From JBBRHH01 sp963788015 (GTDB taxonomy: Bacteria; Planctomycetota; Phycisphaerae; Tepidisphaerales; Tepidisphaeraceae): a stretch of DNA of 64,000 nucleotides. Under the pieces are notes generated by a model, which made no database searches, was not told the origin of the DNA, and saw nothing but the letters and a program-made list of their open reading frames with translations. The DNA lies in contig CAWBEY010000001.1 in NCBI GenBank assembly GCA_963788015.1, positions 248,001-312,000 of the forward strand, written 5' to 3'. Position numbers and translations under genes: made by a program. Position 1 is the stretch's first letter, and each line of letters starts with the position of its first letter. Below are positions 1 to 9,129 of the stretch, piece by piece.

Positions 1-1
1 G

Positions 2-1354
2 GCGCGGCTTGTGAAGCGGGAAGACACGCTCGATCGGAAGCTGGACACTCTTACCGTCAAAGAGCGCAATCTTGAAACTCTGGAAAACCGCCTGAGCCAG
101 CGCGACAAATCTGTTGCCGCCAAAGAGAAGGAACTGGAGCGGACGCTGGAGGAACAGCGCAACAAGCTGCTGCAGATCGCCAACCTCTCGCCGGAAGCGG
201 CCAAGGAGATATTGCTGCGGCGCGTTGAGGACGAATGCCAGCACGAAGTCGGGGCGATGGTTCAACGCATCACCGAGCAGGCGCAGGAAGAGGCCAAGGA
301 AAAGAGCCGCCAGATCGTGCTGCAGGCGATTCAGCGTTACGGCGCGGAACAAACCTGCGATCACACGGTGAGCACGGTGCAGATTCCCAGCGACGATATG
401 AAGGGCCGGGTGATCGGCCGGGAAGGCCGAAATATTCGCAGCTTTGAGAAGACGACCGGCGTTGACGTCATCATCGACGATACGCCCGGAGTTGTGGTCG
501 TGAGCTGCTTTGACCCGGTGCGCCGCGAGATCGCCCGTATCTCGCTTGAACGCCTGATTCAGGATGGCCGAATTCATCCCGCACGGATTGAAGAAGTGGT
601 GGAGCAGGCGCAAAAAGAGATGGATGAAGAGCTGGTCCGAATCGGCAAGGAAGCGGTGCAGGAGGCCAATCTCCCCGGCATCGCCAAGGCGATCCTTCCC
701 ATGCTCGGCCGGCTGGGTTATCGCACGAGCTACGGGCAAAATGTTCTTCGTCACTCCATGGAAGTGGCTTATCTGTGTCAGGTCATGGCTGCCGAGCTTG
801 GGCTGGATGGCAATCTTGCCCGTCGGGCGGGCCTGCTGCATGACATCGGCAAGGCGATGGATCACGAGGTTGAAGGCGGCCACCCGGAAATTGGCCGGGA
901 CTTTCTTAAAAAGTTCAATGAACCTGAAGCCGTCTTGAACGCCGCCGCCGCCCACCACGGCGATGTGCCGGCGACCACGCCGTATACGCCGCTGGTCATG
1001 GCCGCCGACGCCATCAGCGCCGCCCGCCCGGTGCGCGGCGAGAAAGTCTGCGAGCGTTACATCAAGCGATTAACCGACCTCGAAGACATCGCCAAAGAGT
1101 TTGAAGGTGTGCGCCAGGCCTACGCGATACAAGCCGGCCGCGAAGTGCGAGTGATTGTCGATGCCAAAACGATAGACGACAAAGTCTCGGCGAAGATCGC
1201 CCGCGACATCGCCAAGAAAATTGAGGAGACGATGACCTACCCAGGTGAAATTCGCGTCACGCTGATTCGCGAGGTGCGGGCGGTGGAGTACGCGGTGGCA
1301 ACGGCGCAAGAAAGCCAGTGGCGAGAATGGCTGATGAGTCGGTATCGTCGAGAC
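2..1354 (+). CDS. rny: Ribonuclease Y, 5' end outside window
   Basis: Endoribonuclease Y starts mRNA decay at the membrane. The visible part holds the coiled-coil region (about the first 110 residues), a KH RNA-binding domain with the GRVIGREGRNIRSFE loop, and an HD domain with the metal-binding LLHDIGKA motif and a later AAAHHGD. The N-terminal membrane anchor lies left of the window. RNase Y normally ends just after a REVRAVEYA motif, which is seen near base 1290. Here the frame runs on without a stop into a HAD phosphatase beginning near 1355. A one-base shift would reach TGA at 1330-1332, so a lost stop by indel is as likely as a real fusion. Family identity is very sure; the 3' boundary is not. 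Confidence 0.93.
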
Positions 1355-2045
1355 ATGCTTGACGCGATCATTTTCGACATGGACGGCACGCTCGTTGATA
1401 ACAACTTGGCACACGTTCGGGCGTGGCACGAGGCGTTTGCGGAGATGAGGTATCGGGTTCCCGAAGACCGCATCGCCATTGAAGTGGGAAAAGGGGGCGA
1501 CATGCTCGTGCCGGCCATTCTCGGCGCGATGGCCGACAAAACCGATGGCAAGGCGCTGAGGAAAGCCCACGGGGAGCACTACAAGAAACTCTGCTGAGCA
1601 GGAGCATTTCGCGGTGATTCCGGGTGGGCGGGAACTGCTGGCCGAGCTACGGCGAAGGGGCATCAAAACGGTACTGGCCACGTCCAGCAACAAAGAGCAG
1701 ATCGAGTTGGTCGAGAAGAACACCGGGTTGCACTTTGTGTCGATGTTTGATGCCATGACCAGTGCTGATGACGCCGATTCGAGCAAGCCTGCACCGGATT
1801 TGATTCACGCGGCCGTCAAGAAAATGGGAATGACTGCCGCCCAGTGCGCGATGATTGGCGACACCCCCTATGACGCCGAAGCCTGCCGCAATGCGGGCGT
1901 GGTGTGCCTCGGTGTTTTGTCAGGCCAATGCCACACCAGGGAGCAGATCCGCGCGGGCGGCGCATGGCATCTACCAAGACACTGCGGATATCCTCGCGCA
2001 ACTCGACGATGTCCTGCAACTCGCCTCACCCGGCGCGGCGCACTT
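1355..2045 (+). CDS. HAD-family phosphatase, split by frameshifts
   Basis: A HAD-superfamily hydrolase of the phosphoglycolate phosphatase or beta-phosphoglucomutase type. The nucleophile motif DMDGTLVDN, the motif II stretch LATSSNK, the lysine motif in SSKPAPDL and the acidic motif MIGDTPYDAEA are all present. The reading frame must shift near 1590 (joining KKL to SAEQEHFAVIPGG) and again near 1955 (to AHGIYQDTADILAQL). It is in frame with RNase Y upstream and with the deaminase downstream, with no stop between them. The ATG at 1355 is the natural start. Substrate cannot be told. Either the gene is broken or the sequence carries indel errors; the intact motifs favour errors. Confidence 0.8.
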
Positions 2046-2052
2046 ATCGCAG

Positions 2053-2548
2053 GAGTTGCTGGAGTCGTTGATGCGACAGGCGCTTCAGGTGGCGCAGGAA
2101 GGCATGGAGGCTGGTGAAGCGCCGATTGCAGCGCTCCTCGCACGCGGCGACGGGACAATCATCGCTCGTGGCTACAACGAGTTGAACAAAACCCAGAACA
2201 AGACTGCACACGCGGAGATGGTGGCCTTTGCGCCTCGGCCGGGAGGGTGCCTACCGATGCCCGCGATCTCATCCTCGTCAGCACGCTTGAACCGTGCGTG
2301 ATGTGCCTGGGGGCGGCGATGGAGGCCGCCGTCGATACGGTCGTTTACGCCCTTAAAGCTCCGGCCGACAGCGGCACCAACCGCCTGAAGCCTCCAGTGT
2401 CGCCCGAATCACAGATGCCTCGCATTGTGGGGGGGTACTCGCCGCTGAATCGCGAAAGCTATTCAAGACTTTTCTGAAGGACGGCCCTGCCAACAGTCAG
2501 CAGGAAAAGTTCGTCCGGCAGTTGCTCGAGCTCACGAAAGAGGATTGA
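2053..2548 (+). CDS. TadA-like nucleoside or cytidine deaminase, split by frameshifts
   Basis: Zinc-dependent deaminase of the CMP/dCMP, guanine or tRNA-adenosine deaminase superfamily. The zinc-site motifs are visible: HAEMVAF (His and catalytic Glu) and LEPCVMCLGA (two Cys). The frame shifts between them near 2240 and again near 2455, after which the tail ends LLELTKED at TGA 2546-2548. The likely start is ATG 2071 (MRQALQVAQEGMEAGEAPIA), but the preceding residues are open and continuous with the HAD domain. About 160 residues, normal for the family. Whether it acts on tRNA, guanine or another base cannot be decided from motifs alone. Confidence 0.75.
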
Positions 2549-2575
2549 GAAGCAGGCAAAGTCGGCGCATAAAAA

Positions 2576-2600
2576 AAGCCGTCCCGGGCAAGGACGGCTT
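2576..2600 (-). terminator. Intrinsic terminator (minus strand)
   Basis: The 9-bp stem aagccgtcc / ggacggctt with a 7-nt loop is preceded on the plus strand by seven A's at 2571-2577. On the minus strand this is a hairpin followed by a U run, so it would end minus-strand transcripts coming from the gene at 2949-3413. It may also act weakly on the deaminase side. Confidence 0.7.
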
Positions 2601-2948
2601 CGAATGGGGCTTCTGGAGAACTCCTCAGGGGATGAGGAGGTATCTCCACATGGGGAAGAATGGGCTAAATTGAATCCTGCCCGCGCTTCGATCTGTCTGC
2701 TTCCAAACTTTTCTATTGCGGGCAGGACGAAGGGGATAAAGCAATGGGGGTGCCGAACACTAGAAGAGCCTCAGGAAAATTCGCGCGTGATCTCTAATCT
2801 ATTGTTGTTGAGGAAGTTAGTGAACATAACGGTGCGCGTGGATTTCGGTCGTGTAGCGATGTGGGACGAGCCGAACTGTCGAATTGTCGGCTTGTGCTTG
2901 TTGTCAGACGACAAGGTGGCAGCGATCACTCGGGGTGCATCAGCCGTT
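2601..2948. other. Intergenic, no gene recognised
   Basis: About 350 bases without a convincing coding frame, less GC-rich than its surroundings. A small hairpin (ctcctca at 2621-2627 with tgaggag at 2633-2639) is the only structure seen. It could be the long 3' trailer of the gene at 2949-3413. Confidence 0.4.
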
Positions 2949-3413
2949 CTAACAACACCCGCCGCGGCTTTCCCTGTGACCTTCGAGCCACCCGGCCACC
3001 GCACCGGCGGCCATTCCGCCGATGGTGTACCAGGCTATCGTCATCGCCTGCGTTACCGGCGTTCGTTGTCCTGGTTGGCGGCCCAGTCCCATTGGGCCGG
3101 GAAGCGCAACCGCGCCCAGGCCGCCCATTAAGCCCAGTAGAGCACCGCGCCGATAGGGATGCTCGGCCTTGCCAACGCCGGTCAGAGCGTAATACAGGCC
3201 GTTGGATAGGACCTCACCCGCCAGTGTTACTGCGTACAGTTTTTTCCCTCGCGGCGGTTCGAGCCCCATGGCTTGCATCGGGCGGGCGATTGCGCGCTTG
3301 CCGATGACATCCACACGCGGGGCGTGGGGGATCAATCGCCGAGCCGATTCGTGGAGGACCGTTAACGCCGCCGCTCCAGCGAGGCCGGATACCATGGATT
3401 TCAGTGCTGTCAT
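2949..3413 (-). CDS. Small hydrophobic membrane protein, unknown function
   Basis: 154 residues with Gly/Ala-rich hydrophobic segments near the N-terminus (MVSGLAGAAALTVLHE), in the middle (LYYALTGV, GALLGLMGGLGAVALPGP) and near the C-terminus (TIAWYTIGGMAAGAVAGWL), so probably an inner-membrane protein. A strong ribosome site (AAAAGGAG) lies about 7 bases before the ATG at 3413, which fixes the start. No catalytic motif is visible and I do not recognise the family. It stands alone between the deaminase and the aminotransferase, both on the other strand. The hairpin at 2576-2600 is its likely terminator. Confidence 0.65.
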   Translation of the reverse strand: MTALKSMVSGLAGAAALTVLHESARRLIPHAPRVDVIGKRAIARPMQAMGLEPPRGKKLYAVTLAGEVLSNGLYYALTGVGKAEHPYRRGALLGLMGGLGAVALPGPMGLGRQPGQRTPVTQAMTIAWYTIGGMAAGAVAGWLEGHRESRGGCC

Positions 3414-3549
3414 CTGCGTCTCCTTTTGAACGCAGATTACCTCGCCGCATTTGACGGATGAACGGCAAATCTACCCGTGCCAAGTTGAGGTGGCGATGAT
3501 CCGGCCACTCCTCTATTATCCCTCGTCAGATTTACTGGACGTTGAAACG

Positions 3550-4772
3550 ATGGATGCACTGTCTCCCCGCCGGCTGTACATGGACAATGCCGCCACCAGC
3601 TTTCCCAAGCCCAGGGCGGTTACGGATGCGATGGTGCGATATGCGACGGAGCTGGGGGCAAGCGCCGGCCGGGGGGCGTATCGCGAGGCCGTTGAAACGG
3701 GCGCGCTTATTAACGAGTGCCGACGGCAGCTTCAGCTTCTCTTTAACGGAGAAAAGGCGGAGAATTTTGTCTTTGGCCTCAATTGCTCCGACGCGCTGAA
3801 TCTGGCGATCAAGGGCCTGGTTGATCCCTCCCGGCCCGGCCACGCCATCTGCACCCACATCGATCACAATTCAATCCTTCGGCCACTCAATGCTCTTGCG
3901 GAGCGGGGCCTGCTTGAGCAAACGCGCGTGGCGGTCGATTCCTCATCGGGCCTCGTGAATCCGGATGATATCCGACGCGCTATTCGTCCGGACACGCGCA
4001 TGATTGCCATCACCCACGCCAGCAACGTTACCGGCACCATTCAACCTCTCGCCGTCATTGGAAGGATCGCGCGGGAGCACAACATTCCCCTCATCGTGGA
4101 TGCGGCCCAATCCGCCGGCCACATTCCGATTGACGTGCAGCGTGATTACATCGATCTACTGGCCGCTCCGGGTCACAAGGGCTTGCTTGGCCCGCTTGGG
4201 ACGGGCTTTCTTTACATCCGCCCCGGCCTTGAGGATTCGCTGACGCCGCTGAAGGAAGGGGGCACTGGATCCGTTAGCGAACTTGATCGCCAGCCCCAGT
4301 TCATGCCCGACAAGTACGAGCCCGGCAGCCACAACGCCATCGGCATCATTGGCCTGCTGGAGGGCGTGAAATGGGTGGCGCAAAAAACGGTGGCCACACT
4401 GGCCGCGCATGAGATGGACCTGGTCTGCACGTTCCTCGAAGGCATTGGCGACGTCGAGGGTTTGACGTGCTACGGGCCCAGGGGTGTGAAGGACCGGCTG
4501 GCGGTTTTTTCGGTGCGCATTGACGGCTTCGAGCCATACGAATTGGCCGCCGTTCTTGAAAGCCATTACGGCATCCTCACCCGCCCGGGGATTCATTGTG
4601 CGCCGTTGCGCATGAAGCGATGGGTACGACGCGGTTTGGTGGGACGACGCGGCTTAGCTTTGGTCCATTTTTGTCGGTGCAGGATGTGAATTTCGCGGCC
4701 AACGCGCTGGCTGAAATTGCCATGAATCGCGAAGCGAGTTTGTCGCCGGCGGGCATTGAAAATCAGGGCTGA
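3550..4772 (+). CDS. Class V aminotransferase (cysteine desulfurase-like), one frameshift
   Basis: A PLP enzyme of the SufS/NifS/CsdA-like group, probably a cysteine desulfurase or related C-S lyase. The N-terminal MDNAATSFPKP motif, the active-site lysine in APGHKGLLGP and the substrate cysteine region GIHCAPL are present. The frame shifts by one base near 4607; afterwards the protein continues HEAMGTTRFGGTTRLSFGPF, the typical C-terminal end, to TGA 4770-4772. The frame is open back to 3451, but ATG 3550 or 3580 sits at the usual family start. No SUF scaffold genes adjoin it, so its sulfur acceptor is unknown. Confidence 0.85.
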
Positions 4773-4785
4773 TTGGACAATCAGC
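4768..4785. terminator. Possible convergent terminator
   Basis: Stem gctgatt / aatcagc (7 bp) with a 4-base loop covers the stop codons of the aminotransferase and of the small secreted gene that meet tail to tail here. No clear U run follows, so termination is a guess. Confidence 0.35.
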
Positions 4786-4999
4786 AAACTACTTCGTAAG
4801 CAATAGGGTAAGGAATGAGGTCAGGGCGAACCAGGTGGAGCTTACGAAGGCGAACTTCCGGGTAGTTTCCAGCAACAGGCGCGTCAGCGGTGACGACTGC
4901 GGCGGGCGCGGCTACAAGTCCTTGATGGGCCGGGGATGGGGCGAGGAATGCAGTGGCCGATAATATGACGCTTGCCAGCAGGGCGGCGGGGGATGCCAT
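4781..4999 (-). CDS. Small secreted protein, unknown function
   Basis: 72 residues starting MASPAALLASVILSATAFLA, a classic signal peptide, followed by an Ala/Pro-rich stretch and an ordered tail (VRLRKLHLVRPDLIPYPI). An AAGG ribosome site seven bases before ATG 4999 favours this start over the GTG at 5008. The polar tail looks conserved rather than random, so I take it as a real small exported protein of unknown function. The 16-bp palindrome at 5077-5092 lies about 80 bases upstream and could be an operator. Confidence 0.5.
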   Translation of the reverse strand: MASPAALLASVILSATAFLAPSPAHQGLVAAPAAVVTADAPVAGNYPEVRLRKLHLVRPDLIPYPIAYEVVC

Positions 5000-5076
5000 G
5001 AACAACACCTTGAGTGAGGCGGCGTGGTGAGCCGGGCTTGCACGCCCAGATGACCATTGAAGATGTGAAACTTACC

Positions 5077-5092
5077 CCCACGACGTCGTGGG
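5077..5092. promoter_or_regulatory. Perfect 16-bp palindrome
   Basis: The sequence cccacgacgtcgtggg is fully self-complementary. It lies between the minus-strand gene ending at 5174 and the start of the small secreted gene at 4999. It may be a dimeric repressor site or part of a terminator; no U run follows. Confidence 0.35.
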
Positions 5093-5173
5093 TCCAACGA
5101 AAAAATTCTGCCGCGACAGGAATATGACGAACTATCTGGCAAGACGGGCAAGCACTGCCGATCTATTGGACGT

Positions 5174-5740
5174 TTAGGAGTAGGTCTTGCTGCCATCCTG
5201 CCCGTCGGTCGGCGCATGAGCCGCGACCGAGGCGCTGATCCCGGAGGCAAGCGCTGTCTTTGCGATGTCCATGACGTGGCTGAGCAAACCGTTCAACAGG
5301 CTGGCCTTTTTCTGTTTGGGGGCAGGTTCATCCACCACCGCGACGTCTTCAGGCTCGCCGACCTTGCTGGCGATCTTCTCCCAGATCTCCTGCCATTTGT
5401 CCTTGGCGTCTTCTGACATTTCAGCCACGCGTTTGCCGCGCCGTTTGGGCGTCAAGGCCAGGGCCGCGACCAGACCGGCGGCCGTTGCTGCGCCCACGGA
5501 GATCCATGGGTACTGCTTTGTCCATGTGCGCACGTCGGCCAACTCGCCCAGCGCCTTGCTCATGTCGTTGACGGTTTGCTTGATGGCGGCCTGAGCGTCG
5601 TTTGCTTGTTTCGTCAGGAACTCGCCTTCGTCGCCCTTCACGCCTTCATCACTTGCCTTTGGCGCTGGCGGCTGCGGAGGCGGCGCGGTCGGAAACACTT
5701 TGGCCGAACTTGGCCCGCTGCTGGCGTTTGCGCTGCTCAT
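5174..5740 (-). CDS. Membrane protein of the YqjD/ElaB-like trio
   Basis: 188 residues: a Pro-rich N-terminus, a helical stretch with many Gln/Ala/Lys, one strong membrane segment (WISVGAATAAGLVAALAL), then a charged region and a second amphipathic helix. This resembles DUF883/YqjD-like proteins that tether to the inner membrane. It is the last gene of a three-gene minus-strand run with the holin-like protein (5649-6197) and the DUF883 protein (6331-6615). The ATG at 5740 overlaps the upstream gene by 92 bases; a GTG at 5641 would remove most of that overlap. Function is inferred only from architecture and context. Confidence 0.6.
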   Translation of the reverse strand: MSSANASSGPSSAKVFPTAPPPQPPAPKASDEGVKGDEGEFLTKQANDAQAAIKQTVNDMSKALGELADVRTWTKQYPWISVGAATAAGLVAALALTPKRRGKRVAEMSEDAKDKWQEIWEKIASKVGEPEDVAVVDEPAPKQKKASLLNGLLSHVMDIAKTALASGISASVAAHAPTDGQDGSKTYS

Positions 5741-6197
5741 AACGTTCCACCGTTTGCTTCTTAGAACTGTTGAAGATCTTCTTCAGGGCTATCATCGCCG
5801 CCAAACCAATGCCCCCGAACACCAACACTGCGACAATTAAGTCGCCCAGCCATGGCCCCGTGCCGCACAGGCGATTGATGGCGTCGGCTAGTCCGGCCAG
5901 CAACAACACCCCGGCCGTTACCACAATGGCGCTGGCCGCGATCAAGCCGACGACTCCCAGCCCCGCATAGATGCCAATCTTTTTCGCGGTGTACTTAAGC
6001 CCATCAGACTTGGCCGCCACGTAGAAGGAGAACTGCTCCTTCAACTCGTCGAGAGATCGCCGGAAGTGGTTGACAGCGCGCGTTCCGGGATGCTGCTGGT
6101 CATCGGGACTGCCTGGCCCAGACCCAGCGCCAAAATCAGCCCGCCCGGGCGAGATTCGCTCGCCTCCCGGCCGCACATCGGTAGCTTCAGGTTCCAT
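5649..6197 (-). CDS. YqjE-like holin superfamily III membrane protein
   Basis: 182 residues with a hydrophilic N-terminus, then two long membrane segments (IYAGLGVVGLIAASAIVV and LIVAVLVFGGIGLAAMIAL) and a basic, helical C-terminus. The two-helix hairpin and its neighbour match the YqjE / Actinobacterial holin-X family, which in enterobacteria is encoded beside YqjD. Despite the family name it is normally not a phage lysis protein. It sits in the middle of the three-gene minus-strand run. The start at 6197 has no obvious ribosome site, so a later start is possible. Confidence 0.65.
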   Translation of the reverse strand: MEPEATDVRPGGERISPGRADFGAGSGPGSPDDQQHPGTRAVNHFRRSLDELKEQFSFYVAAKSDGLKYTAKKIGIYAGLGVVGLIAASAIVVTAGVLLLAGLADAINRLCGTGPWLGDLIVAVLVFGGIGLAAMIALKKIFNSSKKQTVERYEQRKRQQRAKFGQSVSDRAASAAASAKGK

Positions 6198-6330
6198 GAC
6201 TGGTCGTCCGACAGGTGGCGGACCCCTCGCTGGTTAGGACTTGCACATCCCACCCCGCAACTGACGCACCGATTAAACGCGGCGCATCAGGGGAGGGTGC
6301 GAACTTCCAATTTATATTAGACCGGCTCGT

Positions 6331-6615
6331 TCAACTTCGGCGCCAGATGATGCCCAGAAGCATGCCGACGCCGGCGGCGATCAGCAGCGACTTCACCGGC
6401 TGCTCGCGCACATATTCTTCGACGCCCTGTTCCCATTCCATCGCCCTCTGGCGGCCGTCTTCATAATACTGGCCAGCCGTCTCGCGCAGGTTCTGGAACT
6501 GCTCCTGGGCGGCATCGCGCATCTCGCCGGCTTTGTCCTTCAGGGCCTGGCCGGCCTCGGATGCTTTGTCTTTCAACTGCTGGGTCACGTCGCTTGGATT
6601 GTCCATTCGAGACAT
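6331..6615 (-). CDS. DUF883 (YqjD/ElaB) tail-anchored protein
   Basis: 94 residues: a long alanine- and glutamine-rich helix (KDKASEAGQALKDKAGEMRD) and one C-terminal membrane anchor ending in GVGMLLGIIWRR, exactly the DUF883 pattern. E. coli members bind ribosomes and attach them to the inner membrane in stationary phase. AAAGGAG eight bases before ATG 6615 sets the start. It heads a probable operon with the YqjE-like and YqjD-like genes downstream. The assignment to the family is firm; the ribosome-tethering role is known only from enterobacteria. Confidence 0.8.
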   Translation of the reverse strand: MSRMDNPSDVTQQLKDKASEAGQALKDKAGEMRDAAQEQFQNLRETAGQYYEDGRQRAMEWEQGVEEYVREQPVKSLLIAAGVGMLLGIIWRRS

Positions 6616-6739
6616 AACGAATCTCCTTTCGAAAACCGACGGCACCAGCCGTCTTCAACGATCCCCTTATAGCCGCCTGTCCCAATGGCGCGAATGAGGA
6701 AAAATTGACAGTTTTTTCCCGACATGTATTCCGGGCTTT

Positions 6740-8233
6740 TCAGCTTCTCGCCGACTCGGTGCTCTGAATGATCCGGCGAATCACGTCGCTGGTGCTGCGT
6801 CCGTCAATGAGCGGGGCGAGTTCCACCCGGCCTCCCCACGACTCCACCACGTCCCAGCCCACCACCTGCTGCTTGGCGTAATCGGCGCCTTTCACCAGCA
6901 CGTCAGGCCGAATTTTTTCGATCAGATTCAGCGGCGTGTCGTCGTCAAAACGGATCAGGTAGTCGATGCTCTCCAACTCTTCCAACACGCCAATGCGATC
7001 GTGCTCCCCCACGATGGGGCGCGACGGGCCTTTGAGGCGCCGAATACTTTCGTCGCTATTCACGGCCACCACCAGCAGGTCTCCTTTGTGCTTCGCGAAC
7101 TGGAAATATTTCACGTGGCCCAGGTGGATCAGATCGAAGCAGCCGTTGGTGAAGACGATTTTTTTCCCGCTTGCGCGATGCCGCTGAAGCTCGGCCAGCA
7201 GTTGCTCCACGCTGCGCTGCTTGCCCAGATGCTGATGCACCTCGGTCAGCAGTTCCTGGATGATCTCGTCAGGCCGAATCGGAATGGCCCCGAACTTTTC
7301 AACTTCCAAACCGCCGGCGATGTTCGCCAGCGCAACGGCCTCGGTCCATGGCGCCCCCGCGGCCCGCGCCACTGCCAGCATTGCCAGCACCATGTCGCCC
7401 GCGCCGGTGACATCGTACACCTGTCTCTCGCGCGTCTTGAGCCATCGCCCCTCGCCGTCGCTGGTTGCCAGGTAGGCCCCCTCCTTGTCGAGCGTGATGA
7501 CGACGGCTTCGAGTTCCAACTTTTTGATCAGCCAGTTGGCCGCGATGCCGAACTGTTTTGGATTGCGTACGGGCAGTCCGGTGGCGCGTTCGGTTTCGGG
7601 CCGATTGAGTTTAAGTGCGGTTGCTCCAAAGTATTTGCTGTAGTCGGAGATGTTGGCCGGGTCGATGATCACCGGCACCTGCCGCGCCCTGGCCATTTCG
7701 ATGATTTTTGTGCAGACATCAATCGTGAGCAGCCCCTTGTGATAATCCTCGATGCAGAGCAGATCACTCGTCGCCAGCACGCCGGCAACCGCATCGATCA
7801 CGCGCTGGCCCAGGTCTGAATCGATGGCCGTTGCGTCTTCGACGTCCATGCGCAGCATTTGCTGGGGGCGGCGATGCTGCGCCAGCCCGATCAGCCGCAT
7901 CTTGCAGACCGTTGGCCGGCCCGAAACTTCGAGAAGCGAATCGGTGTTGGCTCCGCAATTGGATAGTTCAAGCCGCACCCGCTTCCCGGCCTCATCGTCA
8001 CCCACAATGCCGACCGTATGCACCTGCGCCCCCAGCGCAGCCAGATCCGCGGCCACGCTTCCTGCCCCGCCAAGACGATATTCCTCATGCTGAAAATGCA
8101 GCACGGGAACCGGCGCTTCGGGCGACAGGCGCTCGGCATTTCCGTAGACATATCGGTCGATCATGAAATCCCCCACGAGTGCAATGCGCGGCCGGCCCAG
8201 ATTCTCCATGAGCTCGATTAAGCGATCAGACAT
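6740..8233 (-). CDS. hldE: Bifunctional heptose-7-phosphate kinase / heptose-1-phosphate adenylyltransferase
   Basis: HldE makes ADP-heptose for the LPS core: an N-terminal PfkB-type kinase phosphorylates D-glycero-D-manno-heptose 7-phosphate at C1, and a C-terminal nucleotidyltransferase adds AMP. Visible are the kinase signatures GGAGSVAADLAALGA and DVTGAGDMVLA, and the transferase motif TNGCFDLIHLGHVKYF with its HxGH core. Its 497 residues match full-length fused HldE. Its presence implies heptose-containing LPS. The start has no ribosome site. Instead a TACAAT box ends six bases before the ATG, suggesting a leaderless mRNA (see the promoter entry). Confidence 0.97.
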   Translation of the reverse strand: MSDRLIELMENLGRPRIALVGDFMIDRYVYGNAERLSPEAPVPVLHFQHEEYRLGGAGSVAADLAALGAQVHTVGIVGDDEAGKRVRLELSNCGANTDSLLEVSGRPTVCKMRLIGLAQHRRPQQMLRMDVEDATAIDSDLGQRVIDAVAGVLATSDLLCIEDYHKGLLTIDVCTKIIEMARARQVPVIIDPANISDYSKYFGATALKLNRPETERATGLPVRNPKQFGIAANWLIKKLELEAVVITLDKEGAYLATSDGEGRWLKTRERQVYDVTGAGDMVLAMLAVARAAGAPWTEAVALANIAGGLEVEKFGAIPIRPDEIIQELLTEVHQHLGKQRSVEQLLAELQRHRASGKKIVFTNGCFDLIHLGHVKYFQFAKHKGDLLVVAVNSDESIRRLKGPSRPIVGEHDRIGVLEELESIDYLIRFDDDTPLNLIEKIRPDVLVKGADYAKQQVVGWDVVESWGGRVELAPLIDGRSTSDVIRRIIQSTESARS

Positions 8234-8239
8234 GCTCGC

Positions 8240-8245
8240 ATTGTA
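8240..8245 (-). promoter_or_regulatory. -10 box of a leaderless hldE promoter
   Basis: On the minus strand TACAAT is followed by exactly six bases and then the hldE ATG at 8233. Transcription starting at the usual distance would begin at the start codon. A -35 element is weak (TGAAAT). Confidence 0.4.
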
Positions 8246-8286
8246 ACCTGAACGGTTGGATCATTTCAGTCCCCGGCCCCACAAGC

Positions 8287-9129
8287 TCAGGACAGCGAAG
8301 GTGGGGCGAAATATTTTACCAGCCGCACCTCGTTGCCCGAGTCGTTGTATTGCAGATCATCGACCAGACCTCGGGCAAGCAATATGCCAAAGCCACCGAC
8401 GCGCAGGCCGAGTTGCTCGCGTACTTCCATGTGCGCGCCGGGATCCTCGGGGTTTGAGGCGTGCGGCAGTGCGTTGCGATCGAAGCCCGTTCCCGTGTCG
8501 CGGATCACGATCGTCACCTTGTCGGAGTCGATGCGATAGGTGACGGTCACAAGCCGATCCACCTGCTTGGAATTTCCCCACTCAATCGCGTTGCCGCCCA
8601 TCTCGCGGACGGCGGTCGTCAGTTGATGCACCTGATCGGCGCTCAGTCCCGTGTAGTGGAAGAGCGAGGCTGTCAGATCATTCAGCTCATCAAGATATTG
8701 GGTGTCGCTTTGGATCTGGAAATGAATCTCGCCTTGTGTTCCCGAGCGCTCCATCTCCTGACGCCACTGCGTTGCTTCGTCGATCACGCGCTGAAGTTGG
8801 TCGATGGTGAACGGCTTGGTGAGATGGCCATTGCCGCCTACTTGCAGGCCGTTGATGCGATCCTGCCGCTCACCCATGGCCGTGACGAAGACGACTGGGA
8901 TGAGATTGGTGTCGCGGTCGAGTTTGATTTCCTGACAGATGTCATAGCCGCAGCAATCGGGGAGCATCAGGTCAAGCAGGAGAACGTCGGGGCGATGTTG
9001 CCGCACCCATTCGGCCGCCCCGCCCCCCTTCAGAAGAGCATGTGTTTCAAATCCGCGAAGGCGAAGGATCTGGGACATGATGTCGGCCATGTCCGGCTCA
9101 TCCTCGACGATCAGGACCTTCAAGGCCAT
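8287..9129 (-). CDS. Response regulator with RsbW-type ATPase output domain
   Basis: 280 residues. Residues 1-125 form a receiver domain (MALKVLIVEDEPD; phospho-acceptor Asp in LLLDLMLPD; Lys in HLTKPF). Residues 140-280 form a GHKL ATPase of the anti-sigma kinase (RsbW/SpoIIAB) type, with an N-box MGGNAIEWGN, DTGTGFD and GGFGILLARGLVDD. Such fusions are thought to control a serine-kinase/anti-anti-sigma switch in answer to phosphorylation. GGAGG just before ATG 9129 sets the start. No partner histidine kinase or anti-sigma antagonist lies next to it. Confidence 0.85.
   Translation of the reverse strand: MALKVLIVEDEPDMADIMSQILRLRGFETHALLKGGGAAEWVRQHRPDVLLLDLMLPDCCGYDICQEIKLDRDTNLIPVVFVTAMGERQDRINGLQVGGNGHLTKPFTIDQLQRVIDEATQWRQEMERSGTQGEIHFQIQSDTQYLDELNDLTASLFHYTGLSADQVHQLTTAVREMGGNAIEWGNSKQVDRLVTVTYRIDSDKVTIVIRDTGTGFDRNALPHASNPEDPGAHMEVREQLGLRVGGFGILLARGLVDDLQYNDSGNEVRLVKYFAPPSLS

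Noticed and set aside
2604..3131. 175-codon plus-strand frame
   Set aside because: Overlaps the better-supported minus-strand membrane protein and has no domain or ribosome site.
5649..6197. Prophage holin
   Set aside because: The holin-III-like fold sits in a YqjD/YqjE-type operon with no phage gene in the window, so a phage origin is not supported.
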